A DNA stretch of 43,968 nt from Bacteroidota bacterium (lineage in GTDB: Bacteria > Bacteroidota > Bacteroidia > Chitinophagales > Saprospiraceae). Under the pieces are notes generated by a model. That model was not told the origin of the DNA. It worked only from the letters and a program-made list of their open reading frames with translations, and made no database searches. The DNA is taken from the NCBI GenBank assembly GCA_029561355.1, contig JAKQJD010000124.1, positions 1-43,968 on the forward strand, written 5' to 3'. Made by a program: the position numbers and the translations under genes. The first letter of the stretch is position 1; every line of letters starts with the position of its first letter. Below, in pieces: positions 1 through 8,133 of the stretch.

Positions 1-1355
1 GTCTCTTCGATTTCCCGCCGCAGTTCGGCACGTTCCGTTTTATCGAATGGATTGATTTCCAGCATTTTCTGCGTAAAATGCACCGTGTTCAGGTAATTCT
101 CCCGGTGGTAACCCATCACTTTTTTCCGGCGAATAAACGAGCGGATAGCCTGTAGGTGCGAAGCCAGCAGATCGAATTCCTGCAACTCGTAAAAGATCTT
201 GAGTTGCAGGATTTTGGCTGCCAGATTGAGTAGCAAATCCTTGTATTCGGCTTTCTGAAGCAACTGAAGCGCTTTTCCCGGGTTGTCCCGGTAATATTCG
301 AGCCGGGCGAGGTTGAAACTGAACAGCCCTTCGCGGTGCTCTTCCTTGAGCATCGGTTTGTACGTGTGGATGAGCGAGTCTACCCATTCCAGTTCGCGCA
401 GCACCAGCCCGATGGTGGCCGCATTCTGGTACGTGTATCGGGAAATAATGCCTTCGCTCAGGAAATACTGCCGTTCCAGGCCTTCCTTGTACAAATCGAA
501 TTGCTGCGACAGGTATTCGGGGTTACCGGCATTGTATTGCCGGATGCAATAGTTGATCGCCAGGATGTACAGGTCGCGCAATTCCTCGGCGGGAAACTGT
601 TCCGGATACAATACCAGACATTGTTTAAACTGTTGAAAATGTGCACTTTCCGCAGGATTTACCAATGCCTGGTAACAGTGGTAATAAATAGCGACAGCCG
701 GCTTTTTCAAAACGTCCGATTGCTCCGCATGCCGCAGCACGGCGTCCAGAAAGCCGAATTCGTAAGTAGCATTGCTCACGTTCCGGTGCGACAGCATGGC
801 GCAGGCCTGCCAGAGTTTGCGGGCCAGGAATGCGTGGTCGAGTTGATCGGATTGCGCCTGCAGGTCCTCTTGATCGACCCGCTGGATTTCCACGTTCAAG
901 CGGTGTTTTTCGAGCAGCAACTGATACCGTTCTTCCATAAAATCCGCATTGCGCAGTGATATCTGCTGTTGCAGGTCGATGGCTTCATTGCACACTTTTT
1001 CCGCCTGCTCCGGCAAACGCCTTTCCCGGAAAACGGCAGCCAGTTGTTTTCGATAGGCAACGCCGTTGTTGAGGAATGACTGCACAGCCAGGTACTGTCC
1101 GGTAATCTGGTACAAAAAACTCATGGCCATGCGCACGCGGTGGTCGTCGTAGTTTTCGGAGTCGAAAACCTGCTTGTATGCCAACGTTTTATCGAATGCT
1201 GCCCGGTCGTTTTTGAGCGATGCCAGCAGCCAGTCGAGCAGGGCGGGCACTTCGCTGCGCTGGTTAAAAAACGGCGTACGCACAAATTTTTTCAGTCCTT
1301 GCAGTTCCGTTTTGGATAAAGTGCGTAATAATTTCAGCAGACGGGTGTTCTCCAT
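1..1355 (-). CDS. Uncharacterised helical protein, C-terminus beyond window edge
   Basis: The reading frame starts at ATG 1355 on the minus strand (N-terminus MENTRLLKLLRTLSKTELQG) and stays open to base 1, giving about 451 residues with the end missing. There is no signal peptide and no membrane segment, so a cytoplasmic protein is likely. The sequence is rich in Leu, Gln, Glu and aromatic residues in short helical blocks, which looks like a TPR-like alpha-solenoid. An early FVRTPFFN stretch is the kind of segment I associate with long hypothetical proteins of Saprospiria-type genomes. No catalytic motif is visible and I cannot name a function. It is divergent from the T9SS cargo gene at 1529, with an AT-rich gap between them. 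Confidence 0.8.
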   Translation of the reverse strand, partial: MENTRLLKLLRTLSKTELQGLKKFVRTPFFNQRSEVPALLDWLLASLKNDRAAFDKTLAYKQVFDSENYDDHRVRMAMSFLYQITGQYLAVQSFLNNGVAYRKQLAAVFRERRLPEQAEKVCNEAIDLQQQISLRNADFMEERYQLLLEKHRLNVEIQRVDQEDLQAQSDQLDHAFLARKLWQACAMLSHRNVSNATYEFGFLDAVLRHAEQSDVLKKPAVAIYYHCYQALVNPAESAHFQQFKQCLVLYPEQFPAEELRDLYILAINYCIRQYNAGNPEYLSQQFDLYKEGLERQYFLSEGIISRYTYQNAATIGLVLRELEWVDSLIHTYKPMLKEEHREGLFSFNLARLEYYRDNPGKALQLLQKAEYKDLLLNLAAKILQLKIFYELQEFDLLASHLQAIRSFIRRKKVMGYHRENYLNTVHFTQKMLEINPFDKTERAELRREIEE

Positions 1356-1458
1356 TTCGAATTAGAGTAGACATTTATAAAAATTATACCTACTGATTAT
1401 CAAATACTTATATCAATAACTATTCCATATTTTCTGTTACAAATTTCAAATTTTGTAC

Positions 1459-1489
1459 TTGAACGACAGCCCGCATGCCCGCACTTTTG
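1459..1489 (+). promoter_or_regulatory. Bacteroidota-type promoter of the T9SS cargo gene
   Basis: TTG at 1459-1461, a 20-base spacer, then CACTTTTG at 1482-1489, which fits the Bacteroidota pattern TTG-N17..23-TAnnTTTG with one mismatch in the -7 box. Transcription would start near 1493. That lies downstream of an in-frame ATG at 1475, so the ATG at 1529 is the more likely translation start. Confidence 0.5.
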
Positions 1490-1528
1490 TACTGTTCAAA
1501 TTTTACAAACCAAAAACATGATCATCCT

Positions 1529-3877
1529 ATGCGTATAGATCTCTGTACAAGTGTAAGACGCCTTCAAAACCTGCTTCTTCTTTTCATCCTATTCCTTGCC
1601 GGCGCGATGAACGCCCAGGTTACCATTTCCGGTCGCGTCACTTTACCCACCAACATCCCGCTTGACGGCTTGCCTATCTTTATCAGCGGAACGGTGAACG
1701 ATATGACCCTCACCGATGTGAATGGCGAATATCATATCACCGTACCGTCAGGCGGTTCCTATTCGGTCCGTCCCTTCGCCAACGCTTACCCGTTGAACGG
1801 GGTTTCCACTTACGACCTGGCATTGCTTCGAAGGCACCTGCTCGGAATTGAGCAACTGGACAGCCCCTATAAACTCATTGCTGCCGACGTGGATGACTCC
1901 GAGGAATTTTCCCAGGATACATCGTTGATTTCCAACCTTATTTATGGCATAACCGACGAGTTTCCAGGCGGAGAATCCTGGCGTTTCATACGTGCGGATC
2001 ACGTATTTACCGATCCGATGCACCCGTTCCCATTTCCCCGGACTTATGACATAACCAATCTTACGGCAGATCTGAACAATGTCGATTTTATAGGCGTCAA
2101 ACTCGGCGACCTGAATTACAGTGCGTACATTTTCCTGAACGGGACCTGGCTGACGGACGATCTGCACTACGCCAGGGTAATTGGCAAGGTCACCTGGGAT
2201 GAAAACAACAACTGCACGCAGGATGCATCGGAACAGCCCATAAAAGGCTGGAAAATGGTGGCTACCGGCGCGCCGGGCACCTTTGTCGTGAACACGCGTG
2301 CCGATGGTACTTATACGCTGCGATTGCCGGACGGAAATTTCAACCTTTCTCTTGTAAAACCCAACAACCTGTGGCAGGTATGCACGCCCATCCAAAACAT
2401 TACTGTGGCCCAGGATGACACCCTGACGAGACATTTCTCCGTTCAGGCCGACAAATACTGCCCCCACCTAGAAGTAGATCTCACTTCGGCCTTGCTCCGG
2501 CGCTGTTTTGCCGGGTACTATGTGGCAAGTTATATCAACAGGGGAACTGCCACTGCCGAAGATGCCCACATCGAGGTAGAACTGGATCCTTTCCTTACTT
2601 ACACAGGCAGTACCATTCCCGGGACGCTTGTTTCAGGCAACACGTATTCGTTCCCGCTGGGCGATGTCGTACCCGGCGGACAGGGCTGGGTGGCGATAGA
2701 TGTAGCGGTGAGTTGCGAATCGGTACTTGGTCAGACACATTGCAGCACGGCTCATATTTTCCCGGATACGCTTTGCGGACCACCGATCGGGCTCTGGGAC
2801 GGCGCCAACTTGCGTGTAACCGGCGTCTGCAACGGCACCGAGGTAACGTTTACTGTCCTGAATGAAGGCGACGATATGGAAGCGCCCGCAGGCTATGTCA
2901 TTGTGGAAGATATTATGATCCAGATGAACAGCGAGCAACTTCAGTTGAATCATGACGAAACGGAAACATTTACACTGCCTGCCAACGGATCGACCTGGCG
3001 CCTGGAAGTGGCGCAAACACCCAATCACCCCTTTACAACCCGCTCCAGCGCGGCGGTGGAGGGTTGCGGCACCAATCCTTCGGGCACGGTCAGCCAGGGG
3101 CTGATTACGGTGTTCCCGCAGGACGACGACCCGGTATTTGTGGATGAAGATTGCCACGTGAATGTGGGCTCCTATGACCCCAACGACAAACAGGGTTATC
3201 CAACCGGCGTAGGCGTGCAGCATTATATTCCCAGAAATGAGGAAATTGAATACGTGATCCGCTTCCAGAACACCGGCACCGACACCGCATTTACCGTCAT
3301 GGTACTGGATACGATTTCGCAACTGTTCGACCTTACCACCCTGCGGCCGGGCGCTTCCAGCCAACCCTACACGTTTAACCAGTTGAGCGAAGGTATTGCA
3401 CAGTTTGTATTTTCCAACATCATGCTGCCCGATAGCAACGTGAATGAAGCGGCTTCCCACGGTTTTGTAAAATTCACCATTTCTCCGAAAGCCGATCTGC
3501 CCGACGAAACGCAACTGGAAAACCAGGCGGGTATTTACTTCGACTTCAACGAGCCGGTGATCACCAACCGCACGCTGCACACGATCGGCGAGAATTACCT
3601 GGAAATAACGAACGTCGTGAACCTACAGCCGGACGTGGCACTGAACGTATTCCCGAATCCGACGCGGACGGACGCTACCTTCCAGTTGAAAACCGATCGT
3701 TCCATGAACGGCACCCTGTTTGTTTATGACCTCCAGGGACGCGAAGTGAAACGTTTTGAATTCACTGAAAACACGTTCAAGGTAAATATTACCGGCCTGC
3801 CTTCCGGTCATTACCTCTTCCGGGTAGATGCCGGCGGCCAGGGTGTAAGCACGGGTAAAATAGTGGTGGAGAAATAG
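1529..3877 (+). CDS. Secreted multidomain protein with T9SS type A C-terminal sorting domain
   Basis: A 782-residue exported protein. The start at 1529 is chosen because it gives a clean signal peptide (MRIDLCTSVRR, then a leucine-rich core ending GAMNAQ), and the likely promoter lies downstream of the alternative ATG at 1475. Order of parts: a carboxypeptidase-regulatory-like beta segment; a dockerin-like region (NGVSTYDLALLRRHLLG and later DFIGVKLGDLN); an SdrD/B-type segment (VTWDENNNCTQD); a long beta-rich middle; a DUF7619-like segment (YDPNDKQG, later GIYFDFNEPV); and a final sorting domain with VFPNP, VYDLQGREV and LPSGHYLFRV. The sorting domain implies export by the signal peptide route and then transfer across the outer membrane by T9SS. 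The function is probably adhesive or structural, since no enzyme motif is visible. Confidence 0.9.
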   Translation: MRIDLCTSVRRLQNLLLLFILFLAGAMNAQVTISGRVTLPTNIPLDGLPIFISGTVNDMTLTDVNGEYHITVPSGGSYSVRPFANAYPLNGVSTYDLALLRRHLLGIEQLDSPYKLIAADVDDSEEFSQDTSLISNLIYGITDEFPGGESWRFIRADHVFTDPMHPFPFPRTYDITNLTADLNNVDFIGVKLGDLNYSAYIFLNGTWLTDDLHYARVIGKVTWDENNNCTQDASEQPIKGWKMVATGAPGTFVVNTRADGTYTLRLPDGNFNLSLVKPNNLWQVCTPIQNITVAQDDTLTRHFSVQADKYCPHLEVDLTSALLRRCFAGYYVASYINRGTATAEDAHIEVELDPFLTYTGSTIPGTLVSGNTYSFPLGDVVPGGQGWVAIDVAVSCESVLGQTHCSTAHIFPDTLCGPPIGLWDGANLRVTGVCNGTEVTFTVLNEGDDMEAPAGYVIVEDIMIQMNSEQLQLNHDETETFTLPANGSTWRLEVAQTPNHPFTTRSSAAVEGCGTNPSGTVSQGLITVFPQDDDPVFVDEDCHVNVGSYDPNDKQGYPTGVGVQHYIPRNEEIEYVIRFQNTGTDTAFTVMVLDTISQLFDLTTLRPGASSQPYTFNQLSEGIAQFVFSNIMLPDSNVNEAASHGFVKFTISPKADLPDETQLENQAGIYFDFNEPVITNRTLHTIGENYLEITNVVNLQPDVALNVFPNPTRTDATFQLKTDRSMNGTLFVYDLQGREVKRFEFTENTFKVNITGLPSGHYLFRVDAGGQGVSTGKIVVEK

Positions 3878-3926
3878 GTGTGTGTTTCGTTTTTTGTGTT
3901 TAGTGTTTCGTAAACACCAAATACTT
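3878..3926. repeat. Single-arm word repeat (GTGTTTCGT / GTGTTTAG type)
   Basis: Directly after the stop codon lies a stretch of GTGTTT words (GTGTTTCG, GTGTTTAG, GTGTTTCG) followed by a short opposite-orientation piece (AAACACC). The stretch GTGTTTCGTTTTTTGTGTT also occurs near 9721. It belongs to the same class of word repeats as the palindromes elsewhere in the window but has only a minimal second arm. Confidence 0.4.
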
Positions 3927-3931
3927 ACGAA

Positions 3932-3966
3932 GAAGGGCCTGCTCAAACGAGCAGGCCCTTCGCATT
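3932..3966. terminator. Strong hairpin terminator, probably bidirectional
   Basis: A perfect 13-bp stem (3932-3944 with 3949-3961, GAAGGGCCTGCTC) has a 4-base loop and is followed by GCATTTT on the plus strand. It sits between the T9SS cargo gene (+) and tRNA-Leu (-), so it can end transcripts from both sides. Confidence 0.75.
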
Positions 3967-3973
3967 TTGGTAG

Positions 3974-4057
3974 TGCCCGGAATGGGACTCGAACCCATAC
4001 GACCTCAACGGTCACAGGATTTTAAGTCCTGCGTGTCTACCATTCCACCACCCGGGC
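3974..4057 (-). tRNA. tRNA-Leu (anticodon UAA)
   Basis: The 84-base minus-strand sequence folds with acceptor stem GCCCGGG, anticodon arm CAGGA-CTTAAAA-TCCTG (anticodon TAA), a leucine-type long variable arm and T arm GGGTTCGAGTCCC. CCA is not encoded. It is 59 bases downstream of tRNA-Gly on the same strand. Confidence 0.95.
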
Positions 4058-4080
4058 AGTGGCACAAATATAATGGCCTT

Positions 4081-4110
4081 AAAACAAAAAACCCTGCCAA
4101 TGGCAAGGTT
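4081..4110 (-). terminator. Hairpin between tRNA-Gly and tRNA-Leu
   Basis: On the minus strand AACCTTGCCA pairs with TGGCAGGGTT (one mismatch) and is followed by TTTTTGTTTT. It may end part of the transcripts after tRNA-Gly or act in processing between the two tRNAs. Confidence 0.5.
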
Positions 4111-4116
4111 TCTTTG

Positions 4117-4189
<73 letters not shown>

Positions 4190-4229
4190 ATTTGGTGATC
4201 AGAACTGTTGTTCTGTCGTTTAGCGGCGG

Positions 4230-4261
4230 CAAAGATAACAGCACTCTTTTTACTTAGACAA
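4230..4261 (-). promoter_or_regulatory. Promoter of the tRNA-Gly/tRNA-Leu unit
   Basis: On the minus strand TTG (4261-4259), a 21-base spacer, then TATCTTTG (4237-4230), a full match to TAnnTTTG. This is the clearest promoter in the window. Transcription would start near 4226, about 36 bases before tRNA-Gly. Confidence 0.7.
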
Positions 4262-4332
4262 TACTTTTGGTAAAAAAATTTTCAAAAAGTATTTAAGTCG
4301 CTGACTATCAGGGAAATAAATTTTTAAAAACC

Positions 4333-6384
4333 TTATTCCGACTTCCGTTTGAAGAAAAAATACGTTTCCAATTGAGCCCGAACAGGAATATCGGAGGTAC
4401 TTCGGCGGTATTCGTTTTGATCCAGCCGGTCGATGATGCGCGCTTTCACATCGTCGTTCAGTTGCAGGTCGATCAGCGTACGGATTTCTTTTTTCAACTC
4501 CGGCGCATACACCGGGAATGTCGTTTCGATGCGGTAATTCAGGTTGCGCTCCATCCAGTCGGCGCTGCTGAGGTAAATCCTCTCGTCGCCGCCGTTGTGA
4601 AAGATGAACACCCGGGCGTGCTCCAGGAAACGGTCGACGATACTGATGACCTCTATGTTTTCGCTCAGGCCTTCGATGCCCGGCACGAGGCAGCAGATGC
4701 CCCGTATGATGAGTTGCACCTTCACACCGGCCTGTGAGGCCTCGTAGAGCTTGGCGATGATGTCCTTGTCTTCGAGGCTGTTGATTTTCAGGATCATGCC
4801 GGCCGGTTTCTTGCGTTTGGCGGCAGCAATTTCATTGTCGATGAGCTGGTAAAAGGCCGGGCGCAGGTTGAACTTGCCGACCAGCAGGTGCTGAAACTCC
4901 TGTGCAGGAGGCTTGATATTTTCCAGAAAGGAAAACACCTGGCTCACTTCCACGGTCAGGCGCGGATCGCTGGTGAACAGGCTGAAATCGGAGTAAATCT
5001 TGGCGGTTTCTTCATGAAAGTTGCCGGTGGAAAGGTAACTGTACAACCGCGGCTCTCCATCTTCCAAACGCCGCACCAGCGCCAGTTTGGAATGCACTTT
5101 TACGCCGGGAAAGGAATAATGAACCCGTACGCCCGCTTTTTCCAGTTTTTCGCCCCATTCGAGGTTGGCAGCCTCATCGAAACGCGCCTTGATCTCCACG
5201 AAAGCCGACACCTGTTTGCCTTCCTGCACGGCACGCATAAGCGCCTGCATGATCCGGCTGTTTCGCGCTACGCGGTACTGTATCACCTTGATGTGCGTGA
5301 CGGCAGGATCTTCCGCAGCGCGTTCGAAAAAGTTGACCACAGACTGATATGACTGGTAAGGCACGTGCAGCAACTGGTCTTTTTCGCGGATGATGTCGAA
5401 TGGGTTTTCCGCCTCATGCAGCAGCGGGTGCGGCAGCGGCGGCAGCGGCTTGTTGCGCAGGTGCGACATCCCGAAATCGGGAAATTTGAAAAAGTCGAAA
5501 TTATTGTGGTAACGGCCTTCGGGAAGCATGTCGTTCTTGCGGATGTCGAACGTATCGCGCAGGTACATCAGCAGGTGCTCCGGCATTTCCCGGTCGTAGA
5601 CGAAGCGACTGGGCGGGCCTACCTGGCGTTTTTGCAGACTGGATTTTATTTTCTGCACCAGGTCGCCGGAATATTCGTCGTCGATGTACAGTTCCGCATC
5701 GCGCGTCAGTTTGATCGAGTAAGTATCCTGGATGTCGTAACCCGGAAACAACCAGGAAACGGAATGTCGCACAATGTCGTCGAGCATGATCACATCGTAG
5801 CGGTTGGCCCTGGAAGGCAGGGGCACAAAACGCGGCAACTGATCGGAAGGGATTTTCACCAGGGCATATTCGCTTTCGGAAAGCGGCCGTTTTTTGGGTC
5901 GCAGGTGTACGGCCAGGTAAAGGTTGGCATTGGCGAGAAAGGGCCGGATGCGGTGTTTCACCAGCAAAACCGGCATAACGAACGGCAGCAGTTTTTCATG
6001 GAAATAGTTTTCCACGAACTTCTGTTGCTCTTCGTTCAGGTCCAGCCTTCGTAAAATGTGAATGTGCTGCTTGCTCAGTTCGGGCACGATCTGCTGCTCG
6101 AATATCTCCGAAAACTCCTCCTGGTGCCGGTTGACGATCTGGTGGATGTGCCGCAGCATTTCGCTCGGATCGAAATCCAGCTGCGCTCTGGTTTTTTTGC
6201 CCACCTTTTTCAGATTGCGGATACCTGCTACGCGTATTCTGAAAAACTCGTCGAGGTTGGACGAGTAAATCGCCAGAAACTTCAGTCGTTCCAGCAAAGG
6301 CACCGCCGGATCCTTGGCTTCCTGCAAAACACGGTAATTGAACGAAAGCCAGGAAATATCACGGTGAGTAAGAGGCAACGACAT
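4333..6384 (-). CDS. ppk1: Polyphosphate kinase 1
   Basis: The 683-residue protein catalyses reversible transfer of the ATP gamma-phosphate to inorganic polyphosphate. The length is normal for PPK1. The N-terminal domain carries RDISWLSFNYRVL and SSNLDEFFRIRVA. The two phospholipase-D-like halves carry VHSKLALV, with the likely phospho-accepting His431, and EHARVFIF with His589. Other family segments include VEIKARFDEAANL and LSTGNFHEETAKIYSDF. All key residues seem present. It is separated from mnmD by a long word repeat whose near arm begins directly at its start codon, so it is probably transcribed alone. Confidence 0.97.
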   Translation of the reverse strand: MSLPLTHRDISWLSFNYRVLQEAKDPAVPLLERLKFLAIYSSNLDEFFRIRVAGIRNLKKVGKKTRAQLDFDPSEMLRHIHQIVNRHQEEFSEIFEQQIVPELSKQHIHILRRLDLNEEQQKFVENYFHEKLLPFVMPVLLVKHRIRPFLANANLYLAVHLRPKKRPLSESEYALVKIPSDQLPRFVPLPSRANRYDVIMLDDIVRHSVSWLFPGYDIQDTYSIKLTRDAELYIDDEYSGDLVQKIKSSLQKRQVGPPSRFVYDREMPEHLLMYLRDTFDIRKNDMLPEGRYHNNFDFFKFPDFGMSHLRNKPLPPLPHPLLHEAENPFDIIREKDQLLHVPYQSYQSVVNFFERAAEDPAVTHIKVIQYRVARNSRIMQALMRAVQEGKQVSAFVEIKARFDEAANLEWGEKLEKAGVRVHYSFPGVKVHSKLALVRRLEDGEPRLYSYLSTGNFHEETAKIYSDFSLFTSDPRLTVEVSQVFSFLENIKPPAQEFQHLLVGKFNLRPAFYQLIDNEIAAAKRKKPAGMILKINSLEDKDIIAKLYEASQAGVKVQLIIRGICCLVPGIEGLSENIEVISIVDRFLEHARVFIFHNGGDERIYLSSADWMERNLNYRIETTFPVYAPELKKEIRTLIDLQLNDDVKARIIDRLDQNEYRRSTSDIPVRAQLETYFFFKRKSE

Positions 6385-6660
6385 GAGTAAGTGTGAGTTG
6401 TGAGTAGTGAGTTGTGAGTATGCACCCGGTAAGGCGCACTACAACTTTTAAAATCCGGCCTTTCGGCCACCAGTGAGGTTTACGAAGAGGCGCTATATCT
6501 GTTTTTTAATTTCCGCTTCGAATACGTCGAAACCGCATTATTATTTCCCGCAAAGTAAAAGAAGATGTCAGTTAATTGTCAAAGGACCAATGTGAAGTTT
6601 GTGCACCGTCCAACAAACAACTCACAACTCATCATTCACCATTCACAACTCACAACTCAC
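6385..6660. repeat. Split inverted repeat of GTGAGTTGTGAG words
   Basis: Arm 6385-6420 consists of GTGAGTTGTGAGTAGTGAG-type words. The complementary arm (CTCACAACTC, ATTCACC words) is at 6620-6660, with about 200 bases of ordinary sequence between. The inner part holds no convincing gene. The far arm overlaps the stop codon of mnmD (6657-6659). Confidence 0.7.
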
Positions 6661-7319
6661 ATCTTCATTGCCCGCGTCATTTCTCTTTTTCCCGGCGGCC
6701 CTGGTAATCGCTCCACCTGAAACCCGGCCTGCTTCAGCGTACGTTTAAAAGCGCCCTGTGCGCAATAGGTCACCAGCACGCCGCCCGGGCGCAAGGCGCG
6801 GTACATACGGCCGAAGACGTCGGCGGTCCATAACTCCGGCTGCGCCTGCGGCGCGAAAGCATCGAAGTAAATGACGTCGAATGCATCGTCCGCTTCGAAC
6901 GTTTCTATGGAAATTTGATCTTTCCGGAAATGAAAGGATTCGGAGAAGGCATGTGTTTCGCCCCAGGCGCATCGATGCAGGGACTGAAAATCGGCAGCGC
7001 GCTCCGGCACGCCCAGCAAACCGGCGTAATTCATCTGCGCGGCTTCATCTGCGGTAACAGGCATTATTTCCAGTCCGGTGTATTGTACCTTCAAATTACC
7101 GCGTTCGGCCTCCAGCCACGACATAAATGCGTTCAGGCCTGTGCCGAAGCCCGTTTCCAGGATGTCGATGTGTCGTTGTGCCGCGGCTTTATGTTGCAGT
7201 CCGGCTGCAATAAATACGTGCGCCGACTCCGTCACCGCTCCGTGTGTGGAGTGGTAAGTCACGCCGTAAGTTTCGGAAAGAACGGAATGCGAGCCGTCGT
7301 CGGTAAGAATGATCGCCAT
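6657..7319 (-). CDS. mnmD: tRNA 5-methylaminomethyl-2-thiouridine methyltransferase (MnmD / MnmC N-terminal domain)
   Basis: A 220-residue SAM-dependent methyltransferase of the DUF752/Methyltransf_30 family. It matches the N-terminal half of bifunctional MnmC and has no FAD oxidase half. It should methylate aminomethyl-thiouridine at wobble position 34 of tRNAs. Visible motifs are LETGFGTGLNAF (SAM binding), VIYFDAFAPQAQPELWT and LRPGGVLVTYCAQGAFKRTL, with the usual end GPPGKREMTRA. The start at 7319 (MAIILTDDGS) is chosen because the longer open frame runs back through tRNA-Leu. The stop codon lies inside a GTGAG repeat arm. It follows hscB and tRNA-Leu(CAA) on the same strand. Confidence 0.9.
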   Translation of the reverse strand: MAIILTDDGSHSVLSETYGVTYHSTHGAVTESAHVFIAAGLQHKAAAQRHIDILETGFGTGLNAFMSWLEAERGNLKVQYTGLEIMPVTADEAAQMNYAGLLGVPERAADFQSLHRCAWGETHAFSESFHFRKDQISIETFEADDAFDVIYFDAFAPQAQPELWTADVFGRMYRALRPGGVLVTYCAQGAFKRTLKQAGFQVERLPGPPGKREMTRAMKM

Positions 7320-7326
7320 AAGGCTG

Positions 7327-7334
7327 CGAAGGTA
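7327..7334 (-). promoter_or_regulatory. Possible -7 box of mnmD
   Basis: TACCTTCG on the minus strand differs from TAnnTTTG by one base and ends 7 bases before the mnmD ATG. It would give a leaderless or nearly leaderless mRNA. The hairpin just upstream makes a separate promoter plausible, but no clear -33 element is visible. Confidence 0.3.
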
Positions 7335-7341
7335 TAGAAAT

Positions 7342-7374
7342 AAAAAAAGCGCCCCGGTATACCGGAACGCTTTT
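7342..7374 (-). terminator. Terminator after tRNA-Leu(CAA)
   Basis: On the minus strand AAAAGCG..CGCTTTT encloses a CCGGT-AT-ACCGG core and is followed by a run of T. It lies between tRNA-Leu and mnmD, so mnmD needs readthrough or its own promoter. Confidence 0.7.
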
Positions 7375-7378
7375 CGTG

Positions 7379-7461
7379 TGCGGGAGGCGGGACTCGAACC
7401 CGCACGACCGTGAAGCCATTGGTGTTTGAGACCAACGCGTCTACCATTCCGCCACTCCCGC
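7379..7461 (-). tRNA. tRNA-Leu (anticodon CAA)
   Basis: The 83-base minus-strand sequence has acceptor GCGGGAG, anticodon arm TTGGT-CTCAAAC-ACCAA (anticodon CAA), a long leucine-type variable arm and T arm CGGGTTCGAGTCCCG. CCA is not encoded. It begins only 18 bases after the hscB stop codon, so it may be processed from an hscB transcript. Confidence 0.95.
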
Positions 7462-7479
7462 AATTTTCAAATCCGCTTC

Positions 7480-8016
7480 TCAACTCTCAGAAGCGGCCGC
7501 AAACTTAGACAGATTTTCAAAAATGCGCAATAAATATCTCTTTTTAAAAAAATATTCGCGCACCTGAAGCAGCTCGGCCGGGTTTTCGGCTTCGGCAGTC
7601 CAGTTGTTCAACACCGGTTGTATTTCCTTCAGGAGCGTCTGATCGAGCGCTTCCACGGCATGCCGGGCCTGCTTGTACCGTTCCGCGTCGAAGTCGAATT
7701 CCAGTTCCATCATGGCTTCATTGATGTCCATCATTTCCATCAGAAAATCCTGCGACAGCGCGCCCTGGTTTTCACCTTCTTCCAGCAAACCATTGATTTT
7801 CAGGATGTACTGAATTCGTTTATCCAGATCGGAAAGCGTTTTGAAGGCCTCATTGTTGATCGTGGACAGTTCCAGCATACGCCCCTGTTCCGCTTCGTCG
7901 GACAACGTATGGAAATCCGGATGGTACTGCCGGCTGCGTTCCAGGAAGGTGCGCCGCAGCGCCGCTTCATCGAGTTGGAAGGATTGGGGAAGGTTGTAGA
8001 ATTCGAAGTAGTTCAT
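7480..8016 (-). CDS. hscB: Fe-S cluster assembly co-chaperone HscB
   Basis: A 178-residue protein with an N-terminal J domain (MNYFEFYNLPQSFQLDEAAL, HPD at 32-34) and a C-terminal helical HscB domain with LSDLDKRIQYIL and an ILKINGLLEEGEN segment. The size matches the family (about 170-180). In other bacteria HscB binds the scaffold IscU and the Hsp70 HscA to help release Fe-S clusters. No isc or hsca gene is adjacent here. tRNA-Leu follows 18 bases downstream. A palindromic repeat begins four bases upstream of the ATG. Confidence 0.9.
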   Translation of the reverse strand: MNYFEFYNLPQSFQLDEAALRRTFLERSRQYHPDFHTLSDEAEQGRMLELSTINNEAFKTLSDLDKRIQYILKINGLLEEGENQGALSQDFLMEMMDINEAMMELEFDFDAERYKQARHAVEALDQTLLKEIQPVLNNWTAEAENPAELLQVREYFFKKRYLLRIFENLSKFAAASES

Positions 8017-8020
8017 TTTT

Positions 8021-8133
8021 GGTTATTGGTTATTGGTTATTTGTTATTGGTTATTAGGGGTGGGAACGCTTGGTCAATTGCTAAAACCAGGCGTTACCAC
8101 ACTAATAACCAATAACAAATAACCAATAACTAA
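8021..8133. repeat. Palindromic element, GTTATTGG flavour (copy 1)
   Basis: A perfect 29-bp inverted repeat (8029-8057 with 8102-8130) is built of GGTTATTG, GTTATTTG and GTTATTAG words. It surrounds a 44-base core containing GGTCAATTG and GGCGTTACCACA. It fills the gap between hscB and rseP and ends three bases from the rseP stop. A second copy with a related core is at 23192-23309. Confidence 0.9.

Noticed and set aside
2633-3580. 315-residue minus-strand open frame
   Set aside because: Opposite the T9SS cargo gene and without family motifs.
7320-7463. Longer N-terminus of MnmD
   Set aside because: It would be translated from the tRNA-Leu gene and its terminator.
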